Positions 1 to 9,435 of a stretch of 57,894 bases of DNA are shown here, piece after piece. The stretch is taken from positions 1-57,894 of the forward strand of contig JAAESX010000220.1 in the NCBI GenBank assembly GCA_024228935.1. The letters run 5' to 3'. Under the pieces are notes generated by a model. It was not told the DNA's origin. It saw only the letters and a program-made list of their open reading frames with translations, and ran no database searches. The position numbers and the translations under genes were made by a program. Within the stretch, counting starts at the first letter, position 1. Each line of letters begins with the position of its first letter. The stretch is from Pseudomonadota bacterium. Its GTDB lineage: Bacteria > Myxococcota_A > UBA796 > CAJQPC01.

Positions 1-2
1 TC

Positions 3-104
3 GACGACCTACGCGAACGTCTCTTCAAGTTCATCGAGTACTTCAACGCCGTGCTGGCCAAGCCCTTTCGTTGGACCTACGCGGGCAAGCCACTCCGAGC
101 CTGA
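3..104 (+). pseudogene. IS630-type transposase, C-terminal end (runs in from the left)
   Basis: The third forward frame is open from the window edge to a TGA at 102-104 and encodes 33 residues. They read FIEYFNAVLAKPFRWTYAGK near the end, which closely matches the conserved tail of IS630/Tc1-like DDE transposases (FIEYFN...AKPFRWTY.GKPL). Only the last part lies in the window, so I cannot tell whether the element is intact or a remnant. No obvious terminal inverted repeat is visible in the 33 bp before the hutU stop codon. The family call rests on motif recall alone. Confidence 0.6.
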
Positions 105-137
105 TAGCGAACGGATCGCCATCTCCGCCGAGGTCAT

Positions 138-1799
138 CTAGCTGGTCGTCACGCCCGGGATCTTCACGCCGCGCTCGCGCGCCACTTCCAGCGCGCGGTC
201 GTACCCGGCGTCCACGTGGCGGATGACGCCCATCGCCGGGTCGGAGAGCAGCGTGCGCTCGATGCGCCGCGCCGCGGCCTCGGTCCCGTCGGCCACGATG
301 ACCTGGCCCGCGTGCAGGCTGTAGCCCATGCCGACGCCACCGCCGTGGTGGAAGCTGACCCAGCTCGCACCGTTCACGGCGTTGATGAGGGCGTTCAGGA
401 TCGGCCAGTCGGCGACGGCGTCGGAGCCGTCCTTCATGGCCTCGGTCTCGCGGTTGGGCGAGGCGACGCTTCCGCAGTCCAGGTGGTCCCGACCGATCAC
501 GATGGGTGCCGAGACCCGTCCGGTGCGAACGAGTTCGTTGAACATCAGTCCGGCGCGGTGGCGCTCGCCGTAGCCGAGCCAGCAGATCCGCGAGGGCAGG
601 CCCTGGAACTGCACGCGCTCCGAGGCGAGCGTGAGCCAGCGCCGCAGCAGCTGGTCGTCCGGGAAGAGCTTCAGGAGCTCCTGGTCGGTGGTGTAGATGT
701 CCTGGGGGTCACCCGAGAGCGCGACCCAGCGGAACGGGCCCTTGCCCTCGCAGAAGAGGGGGCGGATGTACGCCGGGACGAAGCCGGGGAAGTCGAACGC
801 GTTCGCGCAGCCCCCCTCGACCGCGCCGGCGCGCAGGTTGTTCCCGTAGTCGAAGACGTGGGAGCCCGCGTCCTGGAGCGCCAGCATCGCGTCCACGTGG
901 CGCGCCATCGTCTCGTGTGCCCGTCGGACGTACATGTCGGGGTCGGCCACTCGAAGGGCGTCCGCGTCCGCCAGCGTCAGGCCGTCGGGGACGTACCCGT
1001 TCAGAGGGTCGTGCGCGCTCGTCTGGTCCGTGGTCAGGTCCGGCACGATGCCGCGCGCCGCGATCTCGGCGAAGCCCGTGGCCGCGTTCATGCACACGCC
1101 GATCGATCGGGGGGTCTTCGTCGCGATGCAGGAGCGGACGCGCTCGAGCGCGGTGTCGAGGTCCGGCGCGAACTCGTCCAGGTAGGCGTGGTCCACGCGG
1201 CGCTGGATGCGCTCGGGGTCCACGTCGAACGCGAGGCAGACCGCGTTGTTCATCGTCGCGGCGAGCGGCTGCGCGCCCCCCATGCCGCCGAGGCCTCCGG
1301 TGAGCACGAGTCGACCGGCCAGGTCGGTGCTCCCGAAGTGCGTCTCGCCGGCTGCGGCGAACGTCTCGTAGGTGCCCTGCAGGATGCCCTGGGTGCCGAT
1401 GTAGATCCACGAGCCGGCCGTCATCTGGCCGTACATCATCAGACCCTTCTTCTCGAGCTCGAGGAAGTGGTCCCAGTTCGCCCACCGTCCGACGAGGTTG
1501 CTGTTGGCGATCAGGACACGCGGGGCGTCCGCGTGGCTCTTCATCACCCCGACGGGCTTGCCTGACTGGACGAGGAGCGTCTCGTCGTCGTGCAGGTCGG
1601 TCAGCGCCGCGACGATGGCGTCATACGACGGCCAGTCGCGCGCAGCCTTGCCGGTGCCGCCGTAGACCACGAGGTCTTCCGGCCGCTCGGCCACTTCGGG
1701 ATCGAGGTTGTTCAGGAACATCCGCAGCGCGGCTTCCTGGACCCAACCTCGGCACGTGAGCTGCGACCCGGTCGGGGTCGGCCGGGCGCGCCTCGTCAT
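138..1799 (-). CDS. hutU: Urocanate hydratase (urocanase)
   Basis: 553-aa cytoplasmic, NAD+-dependent enzyme that hydrates urocanate to imidazolonepropionate, the second step of histidine degradation. The length is normal for the family. The N-terminal GWVQEAALRMFLNNLDPEVA and the YGG.GKAARDW region are family hallmarks, and the urocanase signature FQGLPSRICW is present with the expected catalytic Cys at about residue 406, followed by VIGRDHLD and the FHHGGGVGMG segment. It starts with ATG and is the last gene of a minus-strand run after rpoZ and a 58-aa ORF (4 bp gap). No other hut gene (hutH, hutI, hutG) is in the window, so the rest of the pathway must be encoded elsewhere. Confidence 0.97.
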   Translation of the reverse strand: MTRRARPTPTGSQLTCRGWVQEAALRMFLNNLDPEVAERPEDLVVYGGTGKAARDWPSYDAIVAALTDLHDDETLLVQSGKPVGVMKSHADAPRVLIANSNLVGRWANWDHFLELEKKGLMMYGQMTAGSWIYIGTQGILQGTYETFAAAGETHFGSTDLAGRLVLTGGLGGMGGAQPLAATMNNAVCLAFDVDPERIQRRVDHAYLDEFAPDLDTALERVRSCIATKTPRSIGVCMNAATGFAEIAARGIVPDLTTDQTSAHDPLNGYVPDGLTLADADALRVADPDMYVRRAHETMARHVDAMLALQDAGSHVFDYGNNLRAGAVEGGCANAFDFPGFVPAYIRPLFCEGKGPFRWVALSGDPQDIYTTDQELLKLFPDDQLLRRWLTLASERVQFQGLPSRICWLGYGERHRAGLMFNELVRTGRVSAPIVIGRDHLDCGSVASPNRETEAMKDGSDAVADWPILNALINAVNGASWVSFHHGGGVGMGYSLHAGQVIVADGTEAAARRIERTLLSDPAMGVIRHVDAGYDRALEVARERGVKIPGVTTS

Positions 1800-1803
1800 A
1801 CGG

Positions 1804-1980
1804 CTACTCGTCTTCGTCGGGCGCCGACGCGACCATGCGCGTCTCGGTCTCTTCGGCGAGCTCGGCGCAGTCCTCGAGGCTCTCGAGGTGAGCGTCGACC
1901 TGGTCCTGCGAGACGATGCCGCGAGCGACGTAGGTCTCGATCACGCGCACGTCGAGGTGCTTCTCGTTCAAGTCAGCCAT
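1804..1980 (-). CDS. Small acidic protein of unknown function (58 aa)
   Basis: The start is chosen at the ATG giving MADLNEKHLDVRVIETYVAR, which lies 4 bp after the rpoZ stop; a longer reading of the same frame runs back through rpoZ and has the Arg/Ser-rich composition of a shadow frame. The protein is helical and strongly acidic (C-terminal APDEDE) with no membrane segment or cysteine pattern apart from one Cys. It lies between rpoZ and hutU in a tight same-strand run, which suggests co-transcription with rpoZ. I do not recognise a family. The tight spacing and sensible composition support a real gene. Confidence 0.65.
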   Translation of the reverse strand: MADLNEKHLDVRVIETYVARGIVSQDQVDAHLESLEDCAELAEETETRMVASAPDEDE

Positions 1981-1984
1981 GGTC

Positions 1985-2287
1985 TCAAGCCTCCGGCGGC
2001 AGGTCGTCGTCGATCTCGGGCGGCAGCTCGGCGTCGACAGTCGCGCCCAGGCCGTGCTCGGTCTCGAGCAGCATGTTCTCGTCGAACTCGGACAGGTCAG
2101 CCTTGACCTTGGCCGCGGCGATCTCACGCAGCGAGGTCACGACCTCCTTGTTCTTGTTGGCCAGGTCGTCGTCGAGGAGCGAACGCTCGCCCTTGATGAG
2201 CTGCTTGGTGCGCTCGGCGGCCACCAGGACCAGCGAGAAGCGGTTGGGGACCTGCTCGAGGCAGTCCTCGATCGTGATGCGTGCCAC
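1985..2287 (-). CDS. rpoZ: DNA-directed RNA polymerase omega subunit
   Basis: 100-aa omega subunit, which helps fold and assemble the beta' subunit of RNA polymerase and is linked to ppGpp responses in proteobacteria. The N-terminus MARITIEDCLEQVPNRFSLV and the following LVAAERTKQL..G.. and KNKEVVTSLREIA segments are the conserved core of RpoZ. An acidic C-terminal extension (ETEHGLGATVDAELPPEIDD) is longer than in minimal omegas but common in delta-type proteobacteria. There is no spoT or gmk next to it, unlike in E. coli. Confidence 0.95.
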   Translation of the reverse strand: MARITIEDCLEQVPNRFSLVLVAAERTKQLIKGERSLLDDDLANKNKEVVTSLREIAAAKVKADLSEFDENMLLETEHGLGATVDAELPPEIDDDLPPEA

Positions 2288-2370
2288 GTGGGCCTCCGAA
2301 TCTGGAACAACCGTGTGTAGTTCGACGCCTCCTCGGCGGCAAGGCGCCAGGCGTCGACTTTGACGGTCGC

Positions 2371-2949
2371 TCAGGCCGGCTCGGCCTCCGTGATCATGCC
2401 GAGCTCGCGCAGGCGCCGCTCGATCGAGGGGCTACGGGTCAGCAACCAGCGCTCGTACAGCGCCACGATGTCGTCGGTTCCCTCGGCCAGATTCGTCTCG
2501 GCGACCTCGCTCAACAGCGTCAGGCAGTCCCGGAACTGCTCGGCCAGCTCGAGGAACATGACGCGCCAGGGATCGTCCTGGACCACCCAGCCGCCGCCGA
2601 CCGTGGCGACCTGGCCGTACGCCGAGCCGCCCATGTCGGCGTAGTACTCGAGCCCCATGCTCGTGTTCTGCACCCGCTCGCGGAAGTAGCCGCCCATGTA
2701 CAGCGCTCGGTCGCCGAGGTGGCGATACAGGCGCATCGCGTCGCGGCGATCGCTCCGCGCGGCCTGCAGGTGCATCTCGGCCAGGGTGCCGGCGCCGCTC
2801 GTGACCAGGCGCTCGGCCCGCCCGGACTCGGTGAGGAGCAGGGCCAGGTATCGGCTCGCGTCCTCGCTGAGCTCGATGCCGTTGGCCTCCTGGGCCTCGC
2901 CCACCCGGGTGCTGAAGAAGTCGTACATGTTGCCTGCGGTCAAGCTCAT
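2371..2949 (-). CDS. Conserved-looking hypothetical protein (192 aa)
   Basis: Soluble 192-aa protein with ATG start (MSLTAGNMYDFFSTRVGEAQ), predicted mostly helical, no signal peptide or membrane segment. The middle has an Arg-rich helix with regularly spaced charged residues, a Gly-rich GGSAYGQVATVGGGW stretch and an acidic tail. It is the first gene of the minus-strand run leading to rpoZ (83 bp gap) and is divergent from groES with 110 bp between start codons. I recognise no family. The amino-acid composition and complete frame make it a credible gene. Confidence 0.7.
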   Translation of the reverse strand: MSLTAGNMYDFFSTRVGEAQEANGIELSEDASRYLALLLTESGRAERLVTSGAGTLAEMHLQAARSDRRDAMRLYRHLGDRALYMGGYFRERVQNTSMGLEYYADMGGSAYGQVATVGGGWVVQDDPWRVMFLELAEQFRDCLTLLSEVAETNLAEGTDDIVALYERWLLTRSPSIERRLRELGMITEAEPA

Positions 2950-2973
2950 CTGCGTCTCCTACAAAAACTCCTG

Positions 2974-3001
2974 TTGACGGTCACCGGGGTGTGGATACCT
3001 G
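2974..3001 (+). promoter_or_regulatory. Possible groES promoter
   Basis: TTGACG at 2974-2979 is a good -35 hexamer; 16 bp downstream lies TACCTG (2996-3001), a poor -10. An overlapping GATACC at 2994 would give only a 14 bp spacer. The placement, 59 bp before the groES ATG and upstream of an inverted repeat, is sensible for a chaperonin promoter, but the -10 match is weak and a heat-shock sigma promoter may be used instead. Confidence 0.35.
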
Positions 3002-3012
3002 GGGCGCCCTGT

Positions 3013-3041
3013 GGCAACCGCCATCCGTACTTACGGTTGCC
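3013..3041 (+). promoter_or_regulatory. Inverted repeat in the groES leader
   Basis: GGCAACCG (3013-3020) and CGGTTGCC (3034-3041) form a perfect 8-bp inverted repeat with a 13-nt spacer, ending 6 bp before the GGAG ribosome-binding site (3048-3051) of groES. It could be an operator or a 5'-UTR hairpin that modulates translation. It is not CIRCE, whose arms are TTAGCACTC/GAGTGCTAA. Confidence 0.5.
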
Positions 3042-3059
3042 CCCCTCGGAGAATTGAGA

Positions 3060-3347
<288 letters not shown>

Positions 3348-3428
3348 CCTGGTCGTTCGGACCGCTGCTCTTTTGATACCGCCGTTCCTCTGAACGCACA
3401 TGAAAAGCCTACACGGAGAATCCCACCC

Positions 3429-5033
<1,605 letters not shown>

Positions 5034-5051
5034 TCCTCGGATCGGTCACGC

Positions 5052-5077
5052 AGGGCTCGGGCTTCGGCTCGGGCCCT
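5052..5077 (+). terminator. UUCG-capped hairpin terminator after groEL
   Basis: An 11-bp stem closes exactly on a C(UUCG)G tetraloop: AGGGCTCGGGC pairs with GCTCGGGCCCT, including two G-U pairs. It begins 18 bp after the groEL stop and lies between convergent genes (next gene ends at 5112 on the minus strand). The downstream T tract is short, so termination may be weaker than in canonical cases, but the extra-stable tetraloop is a typical terminator or 3'-end protector. Confidence 0.72.
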
Positions 5078-5111
5078 TCGTGCTCTGGGTGGGCTGGGTG
5101 CTCTGGGGTGC

Positions 5112-5963
5112 TCAGTCGAAGTAGACGCGGACGCCGAGCGCGGCGTTGAGCTCCAGGGTCGTGCTGGGGAACATCAGCAGCACCGGGACGAACTCCAGGA
5201 ACGCGTCGACCGGCACCTCGTGCGGCACGACGTGCATCGCCAGCGGCATCCGCACCCCGGCCTCGGGGGTCAAGTTGCCGGCGCTGGTCCGGCTCGCGAA
5301 CTTGGCGCCGACGCCCGCCGTGAGCGGGAAGGACAGGAGCGGCGCCGCCTCGTCCTCGATCTCCACGAGCGTCCAGTTCAAGTCACCGTGGACCTGGAAG
5401 CTGCGGGCTCCGAAGTCCCAGGCGAGCGCACCCGAGGCCATCCACCGCTTGTCGGGGCGGTAGCCCAGCGCGATCCCGGTCGGGATCCCCAGCGTGACGC
5501 CCAGGCCATAGCCCGAGGGGCTGTCGCCGAGGGCCAGCTTGCGCGGGCCTCCTTCGTTGGATTCCCGTTCCGCGGCAGCGGCTTCACGGGCGGCTTGTTC
5601 GGCGGCCAGGCGAGCGGCTTCCTCGGCCTGGCGCGCGGCCTCGTCGGCGGCCTGGCGGGTCTCGTCGGCGGCCTTTGCGGCGGCCTCTTCGGCGGCTGCA
5701 GCCTCGGCGGCGGCGGCCTCGGCAGCGGCAGCTTCAGCAGCAGGCTCCTCGGTGTTCGTCTCATCGGGGACTGGCTCTTCCGGCGGAGCCTCGGTCGCCG
5801 GCTCCTCGACCGCCGGCTCCTCGACCGCTGGCTCCTCGACCGCTGGCTCCTCGGTCGCTGGTGCGGCGGGCTCCTCGACCGCTGGCTCCTCGGTCGCTGG
5901 TGCGGCGGGCTCCTCGGGCGTGGGGTCCTGGGCGAGCGCGAGCGGAAGTAGGGTCAGAAGCAC
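5112..5963 (-). CDS. Exported Pro/Glu/Ala-repeat protein with putative C-terminal beta-barrel
   Basis: 283 aa with a short signal peptide (MLLTLLPLALA, cleavage before QDP). Residues 17-62 are a low-complexity EEPAV/EEPAAPAT repeat, 76-135 an Ala/Glu-rich region that should form a long helix or coiled coil, and 145-283 a strand-rich domain with Gly/aromatic alternation (SGYGLGVTLGIPTGIALGYR) ending in RVYFD. The design resembles a periplasm- or wall-spanning stalk attached to an outer-membrane barrel. No enzyme motif is visible. It converges on groEL. The localisation is inferred from composition and no specific family is recognised. Confidence 0.75.
   Translation of the reverse strand: MLLTLLPLALAQDPTPEEPAAPATEEPAVEEPAAPATEEPAVEEPAVEEPAVEEPATEAPPEEPVPDETNTEEPAAEAAAAEAAAAEAAAAEEAAAKAADETRQAADEAARQAEEAARLAAEQAAREAAAAERESNEGGPRKLALGDSPSGYGLGVTLGIPTGIALGYRPDKRWMASGALAWDFGARSFQVHGDLNWTLVEIEDEAAPLLSFPLTAGVGAKFASRTSAGNLTPEAGVRMPLAMHVVPHEVPVDAFLEFVPVLLMFPSTTLELNAALGVRVYFD
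5778..5915 (-). repeat. In-frame 15-bp tandem repeats (EEPAV units)
   Basis: About 138 bp coding for repeats of EEPAV, with two interleaved copies of EEPAAPATEEPAV. On the plus strand the unit reads as CTCCTCGACCGCTGG with small variants. Units are multiples of three, so gain or loss of copies would change stalk length without a frameshift. Confidence 0.8.
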
Positions 5964-5989
5964 GCGGGGAGCCTACCGGAACGAAGCGT

Positions 5990-6586
5990 TCAGGGGGTTT
6001 TCGGGACGCTCCAGCCGTCGAGGATGTGCTCCTCGCCGTAGACGACGATCAACCGCCGCAGCACCTCGCCGAGCTCAGGGTCCGCCAGGAAGGACGTCCA
6101 GGCAGGGTCGCCGACCACCGTCTGGAAGCGGAAGCCGCGGGAGACCGCCGTCTTGAGGTGTCGGTCGAAGGCCGCGGGGTCTCCACGACGGGCTGCGAGC
6201 TCAGCCAGTCGAAAGGGCCCCGCCCATCCGTTCGTGTGGTCGGCGGTGAGGTCCGCGGCGTGCGTGAAGGCGTCCTCGGCGCCGGAGAGGTCGTCCTCGA
6301 GCAGCAGCAGTTCGCCCAGGTCGTACCAGGCGAAGCCCAGGCCGCCATCCATCGCGAGCGCCGCGCGTAGGTGCTTCTCGGCGGCGTCGGCGTCGCCTCG
6401 GAGTCGAGCGATCAGGCCCAGCTCGTAGACGAGCCTTGCGTCGTCCTCGACCCGGTCGCGGAACCGGACCACCAGATCCTCCGCACCGTCGAGGTCACCC
6501 TCGGAGATGCGGAGATCCGCCTCGGACTCGACCGAAGCGAGCAGCGCGTCTCGGTAGTCGGGCGGAGGGAGCTCCGCCCAGGCCAC
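5990..6586 (-). CDS. TPR-repeat protein, probably exported
   Basis: 198 aa from the GTG start at 6586. Two to three tetratricopeptide-like helical hairpins are visible (DLDGAEDLVVRFRDRV, DADAAEKHLRAALAMDGGLG, DLSGAEDAFTHAADLT), suggesting a protein-interaction scaffold. The upstream in-frame residues, read from a CTG at 6607, are LSWLLVSVAWA and would form a plausible short signal peptide cut before ELPPP; that start would overlap the stop of the upstream protease gene (CTGA). The annotated GTG lies inside that hydrophobic stretch, so the true start may be the rare CTG. It follows the protease on the same strand. Confidence 0.7.
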   Translation of the reverse strand: MAWAELPPPDYRDALLASVESEADLRISEGDLDGAEDLVVRFRDRVEDDARLVYELGLIARLRGDADAAEKHLRAALAMDGGLGFAWYDLGELLLLEDDLSGAEDAFTHAADLTADHTNGWAGPFRLAELAARRGDPAAFDRHLKTAVSRGFRFQTVVGDPAWTSFLADPELGEVLRRLIVVYGEEHILDGWSVPKTP

Positions 6587-6603
6587 CGAGACGAGGAGCC
6601 AGC

Positions 6604-9303
6604 TCAGCGGCGCCGCCGGATGACCAGCGCCAGGCCGAAGACCAGCCCCGCGAAGCCGAGGCCCGTAGGAGAGGTCGAGGCGCAGCCGCAGCCCGTGGGC
6701 GTGAGCGTCACGTCGCCTTCGCCGTCCAGGTCTCCTGTGCCGGGGCCGTCATCGGGCGCTCCTTCGTAGGAGACGCCGTAGACGCAGACGTCGTCGAGGG
6801 TCCAGCCGCCGAACGACAGGCCGCCGTCCGACTCGATCTCCCAGGAGAACTGCACGGTGCCATCCGTGTCGTCGAACGGTAGCGTGTGCAGGGCCCACTG
6901 GTCGTCCTGGTGGTGCTCGTCGCCGACGTTCCGGTCGGTCTGGTGGTTCATCCAGCGCTCCTCACCGTCGATGAGGATGCGGGCGGTGTCGTAGTAGCCG
7001 TCCTCGACCGTGAGCCAGCGGCGGTACTGCAGGACCAGCTCGGTGTGGCCCGTCGTGTCGATGGCGACCGACGTCAGCCGGTTGTGCTTCTCGTTCTGGT
7101 ACTCGCCGTTCCACTCCTGCTGGCCGATGGTCTGGCCCAGGTCGTTGGCCCAGACGCTGTTCCCGGAGAACGCGAAGTCGGGGTCGCCGCCCTTGCCGGT
7201 GGGCTCGCCCCACTGCCAGTCGTCGGCGCCGTCGGTCACGTCACCGGACAGGAGCTCGTGGGTGAAGCCGCCGTCGTCGTCCTCGAAGTCCTCGCAGTAG
7301 ATCTCCACCAGGTCGCCCACGTAGAAGGTGTGGGGGTTGATGGTGCCGCCGCTCGGGCTGTACGCGTTCTGGCCCTCGTCGTCCTCGACCGAGAGGAAGT
7401 AGTGGACCAGCGTGCCGGGGTCCTGGGCCGGGATGGCGCCGCTGACGCTGTCGTCGCCGCTGACCGTCATGTCGGCGACCTCCCAGGTCTCGCCGGCGTC
7501 GATCGACCAGTGCAGCTTCGCCGTGTCGACGTCGAGCTCGTAGCACTCGGGCGCGAGACTCGTGACGCTGGCGTCGAGCGCGATCTCGACGCCCGGGCTC
7601 TGATTCTGGACCGGGGTGTGGCCGACCCAGAAGGTCCCGCCCGCGCCGCCCGGGCCGAGGCCGTGGCGACCGAAGGCCTCAAGGAGTGAGCAGGTGAACT
7701 CGCTGTCGGTGACCAGGGCGATCTCGTCGAAGCTGGCCGCGATGTCCGGTCCGCCCTTGATGCCGTCGGCCAGCGCCTGGCTGACGACCGCGTTCGCCTC
7801 GTCCCGTCCGATCTCGTCGCCCAGGATGTCCCACCAGTCCCACATGGCGCCGGCGAAGATCAGGCCGTCCTGGTGGACCTCGCCGGTCACGTCGTCCGGG
7901 TAGCTGTAGTCGGTGCTCAGCTCGCGGATGCCGCTGCCGCCGGTCGAGAAGTACGGCGCCATGATGTGGTCGTCGGTCTGGAGCGCCGACACGATGTCGC
8001 CGATGCCCTCGGAGATCGAGCCGTCGAAGCTCCCGGACTCGAGGCTCCAGTAGTGAAAGCCGTGGCCCCACTCGTGGTAGTTCACGTCCGCGATCTGGCC
8101 GGTGTTGTTGCAGCCACCGCCCGCCTTGTAGAAGTTGGTGTTGCCGTCCCAGTAGGCGTTGCAGCTGCTGTTGATGTTCACGATCGAGGTCTGGCGGTCG
8201 CTGACCTGCTCGACCTCGGGGGCGTAGACCTCGCCCCAGTCCTTCACGTGGTGCAGGAAGACGTAGCTGTCGATCTCGGCCTGGGTGGCGTCGTCGGTGG
8301 TCCAGGTGAAGTCGTCGTCGAAGGTCCCCAGCGCCTCGTCGCCGTCGTCGTTCTGGATCCGGACGTACGAGCCGCTCAGCTCGGTGGTGAACGGTCCGTC
8401 GTCATCCAGGTCGAAGAGACCGGCCCAGTCGGTGCGGGTGCTGTCCAGGCCGCCCTCGACGTTGGCGAGCGGAACGCCCGACGTCATGAACTCGCCGTTG
8501 ACGGTCCGGACGTGGTGCTCGGCGTCGACCGAGCCCTGCAGGAAGCGGACCTCGTTGTAGACGTTGACGAGCTGGCCCGTCGCGGCGTCGATGTGGCTGA
8601 CCCAGATGCCGGGCACGTCGTGGGTGCGGGTCCGGGTCTCCCAGCAGAGCTGGTAGGCCAGGCCGGGGCCGGAGTTCGAGGGGAGCAGGACGAGGCGCGC
8701 GCCGTCCACCTCGTGCTGGATCGCCGGCTCGGGGCCCAGCTCGATGCTCGCGTCGATGGCCTGGTCGGCTGTCAGTCGGGTCCGTGCGGCCAGGTCGTTG
8801 CCGGCCTCGCCGAGCGTCGCCCGGGGGTGGGTCTCGAGGCCCATGAGCAGGATCTCGCCGCCCCGAACGCGCACCTCGACGCCGCCTCGCCACACGGGGA
8901 CTTCCTCAACCATCCGGTCGAAGTGCACGTACCAGGTGTCGAGCCGCTCGACGTAGTTGGCGTCCGTGAGGACCAGCTCGGCCTGTGAGACGCCGGTGAG
9001 CTCCGGGTTCCGCTCGAAGAAGCTGCGGAGTTCCTCCTCCAGCGTGCTGGCGTCCGCGGCGTCGACGGCGATGCCGGGGCCCCACATCCGGTAGACGGTG
9101 CCGGCGCGCTCGTCGAAGACGGCCTGCCAGCCTGCGCCCTCGCCCTGGGCGAACGCCTGCCACATGTGGCTGGTCTGGAGCCGGTGCTGACGCTCCGGGT
9201 TCACGTGGTGGATGCGGTTGGGCTCGATGCCGATGTAGACGTCTTCGCTCGGCGCGAACGCGTTCGCGGGGGAGCTGAGAGTGAGCAGGAGCAGCGTGGA
9301 CAT
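6604..9303 (-). CDS. Secreted zinc metalloprotease (M4/M36-like) with MYXO-CTERM sorting tail
   Basis: 899 aa from the ATG at 9303 (MSTLLLLTLSSPANA signal peptide); an upstream in-frame extension is unlikely. An N-terminal propeptide-like region precedes the catalytic domain, where HEWGH (His410, Glu411, His414) and a downstream EGIGD with Glu432 form a gluzincin zinc site. C-terminal to it come an Ig-like region and a jelly-roll/MAM-like domain similar to the tail of immune-inhibitor-A proteases. The final 30 residues contain GCGCAST, one hydrophobic helix and IRRRR: the MYXO-CTERM signal expected to anchor the protein at the outer surface. It is divergent from the tetraheme lipoprotein gene. 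Assignment to M36 rather than M4 is tentative. Confidence 0.9.
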   Translation of the reverse strand: MSTLLLLTLSSPANAFAPSEDVYIGIEPNRIHHVNPERQHRLQTSHMWQAFAQGEGAGWQAVFDERAGTVYRMWGPGIAVDAADASTLEEELRSFFERNPELTGVSQAELVLTDANYVERLDTWYVHFDRMVEEVPVWRGGVEVRVRGGEILLMGLETHPRATLGEAGNDLAARTRLTADQAIDASIELGPEPAIQHEVDGARLVLLPSNSGPGLAYQLCWETRTRTHDVPGIWVSHIDAATGQLVNVYNEVRFLQGSVDAEHHVRTVNGEFMTSGVPLANVEGGLDSTRTDWAGLFDLDDDGPFTTELSGSYVRIQNDDGDEALGTFDDDFTWTTDDATQAEIDSYVFLHHVKDWGEVYAPEVEQVSDRQTSIVNINSSCNAYWDGNTNFYKAGGGCNNTGQIADVNYHEWGHGFHYWSLESGSFDGSISEGIGDIVSALQTDDHIMAPYFSTGGSGIRELSTDYSYPDDVTGEVHQDGLIFAGAMWDWWDILGDEIGRDEANAVVSQALADGIKGGPDIAASFDEIALVTDSEFTCSLLEAFGRHGLGPGGAGGTFWVGHTPVQNQSPGVEIALDASVTSLAPECYELDVDTAKLHWSIDAGETWEVADMTVSGDDSVSGAIPAQDPGTLVHYFLSVEDDEGQNAYSPSGGTINPHTFYVGDLVEIYCEDFEDDDGGFTHELLSGDVTDGADDWQWGEPTGKGGDPDFAFSGNSVWANDLGQTIGQQEWNGEYQNEKHNRLTSVAIDTTGHTELVLQYRRWLTVEDGYYDTARILIDGEERWMNHQTDRNVGDEHHQDDQWALHTLPFDDTDGTVQFSWEIESDGGLSFGGWTLDDVCVYGVSYEGAPDDGPGTGDLDGEGDVTLTPTGCGCASTSPTGLGFAGLVFGLALVIRRRR

Positions 9304-9435
9304 GAGCGGAGGAGTCCTCAGGTTTGGTTGGTTCGATGCCAGCCAGGAACACAAGGTGCTTCCGCTTTCGGGCAAAATCAACGCCGTGAGTGCAAGTCCA
9401 CAGTTCGTTTGCTCTTCCTGGACGAATCCTAGACA

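Noticed and set aside
216..1565. Long plus-strand frame over hutU
   Set aside because: Shadow of urocanase in a GC-rich genome; Arg/Val/His-rich composition without any domain.
2950..3059. CIRCE element for HrcA upstream of groES
   Set aside because: Neither TTAGCACTC nor GAGTGCTAA is present; only the unrelated GGCAACCG repeat is seen.
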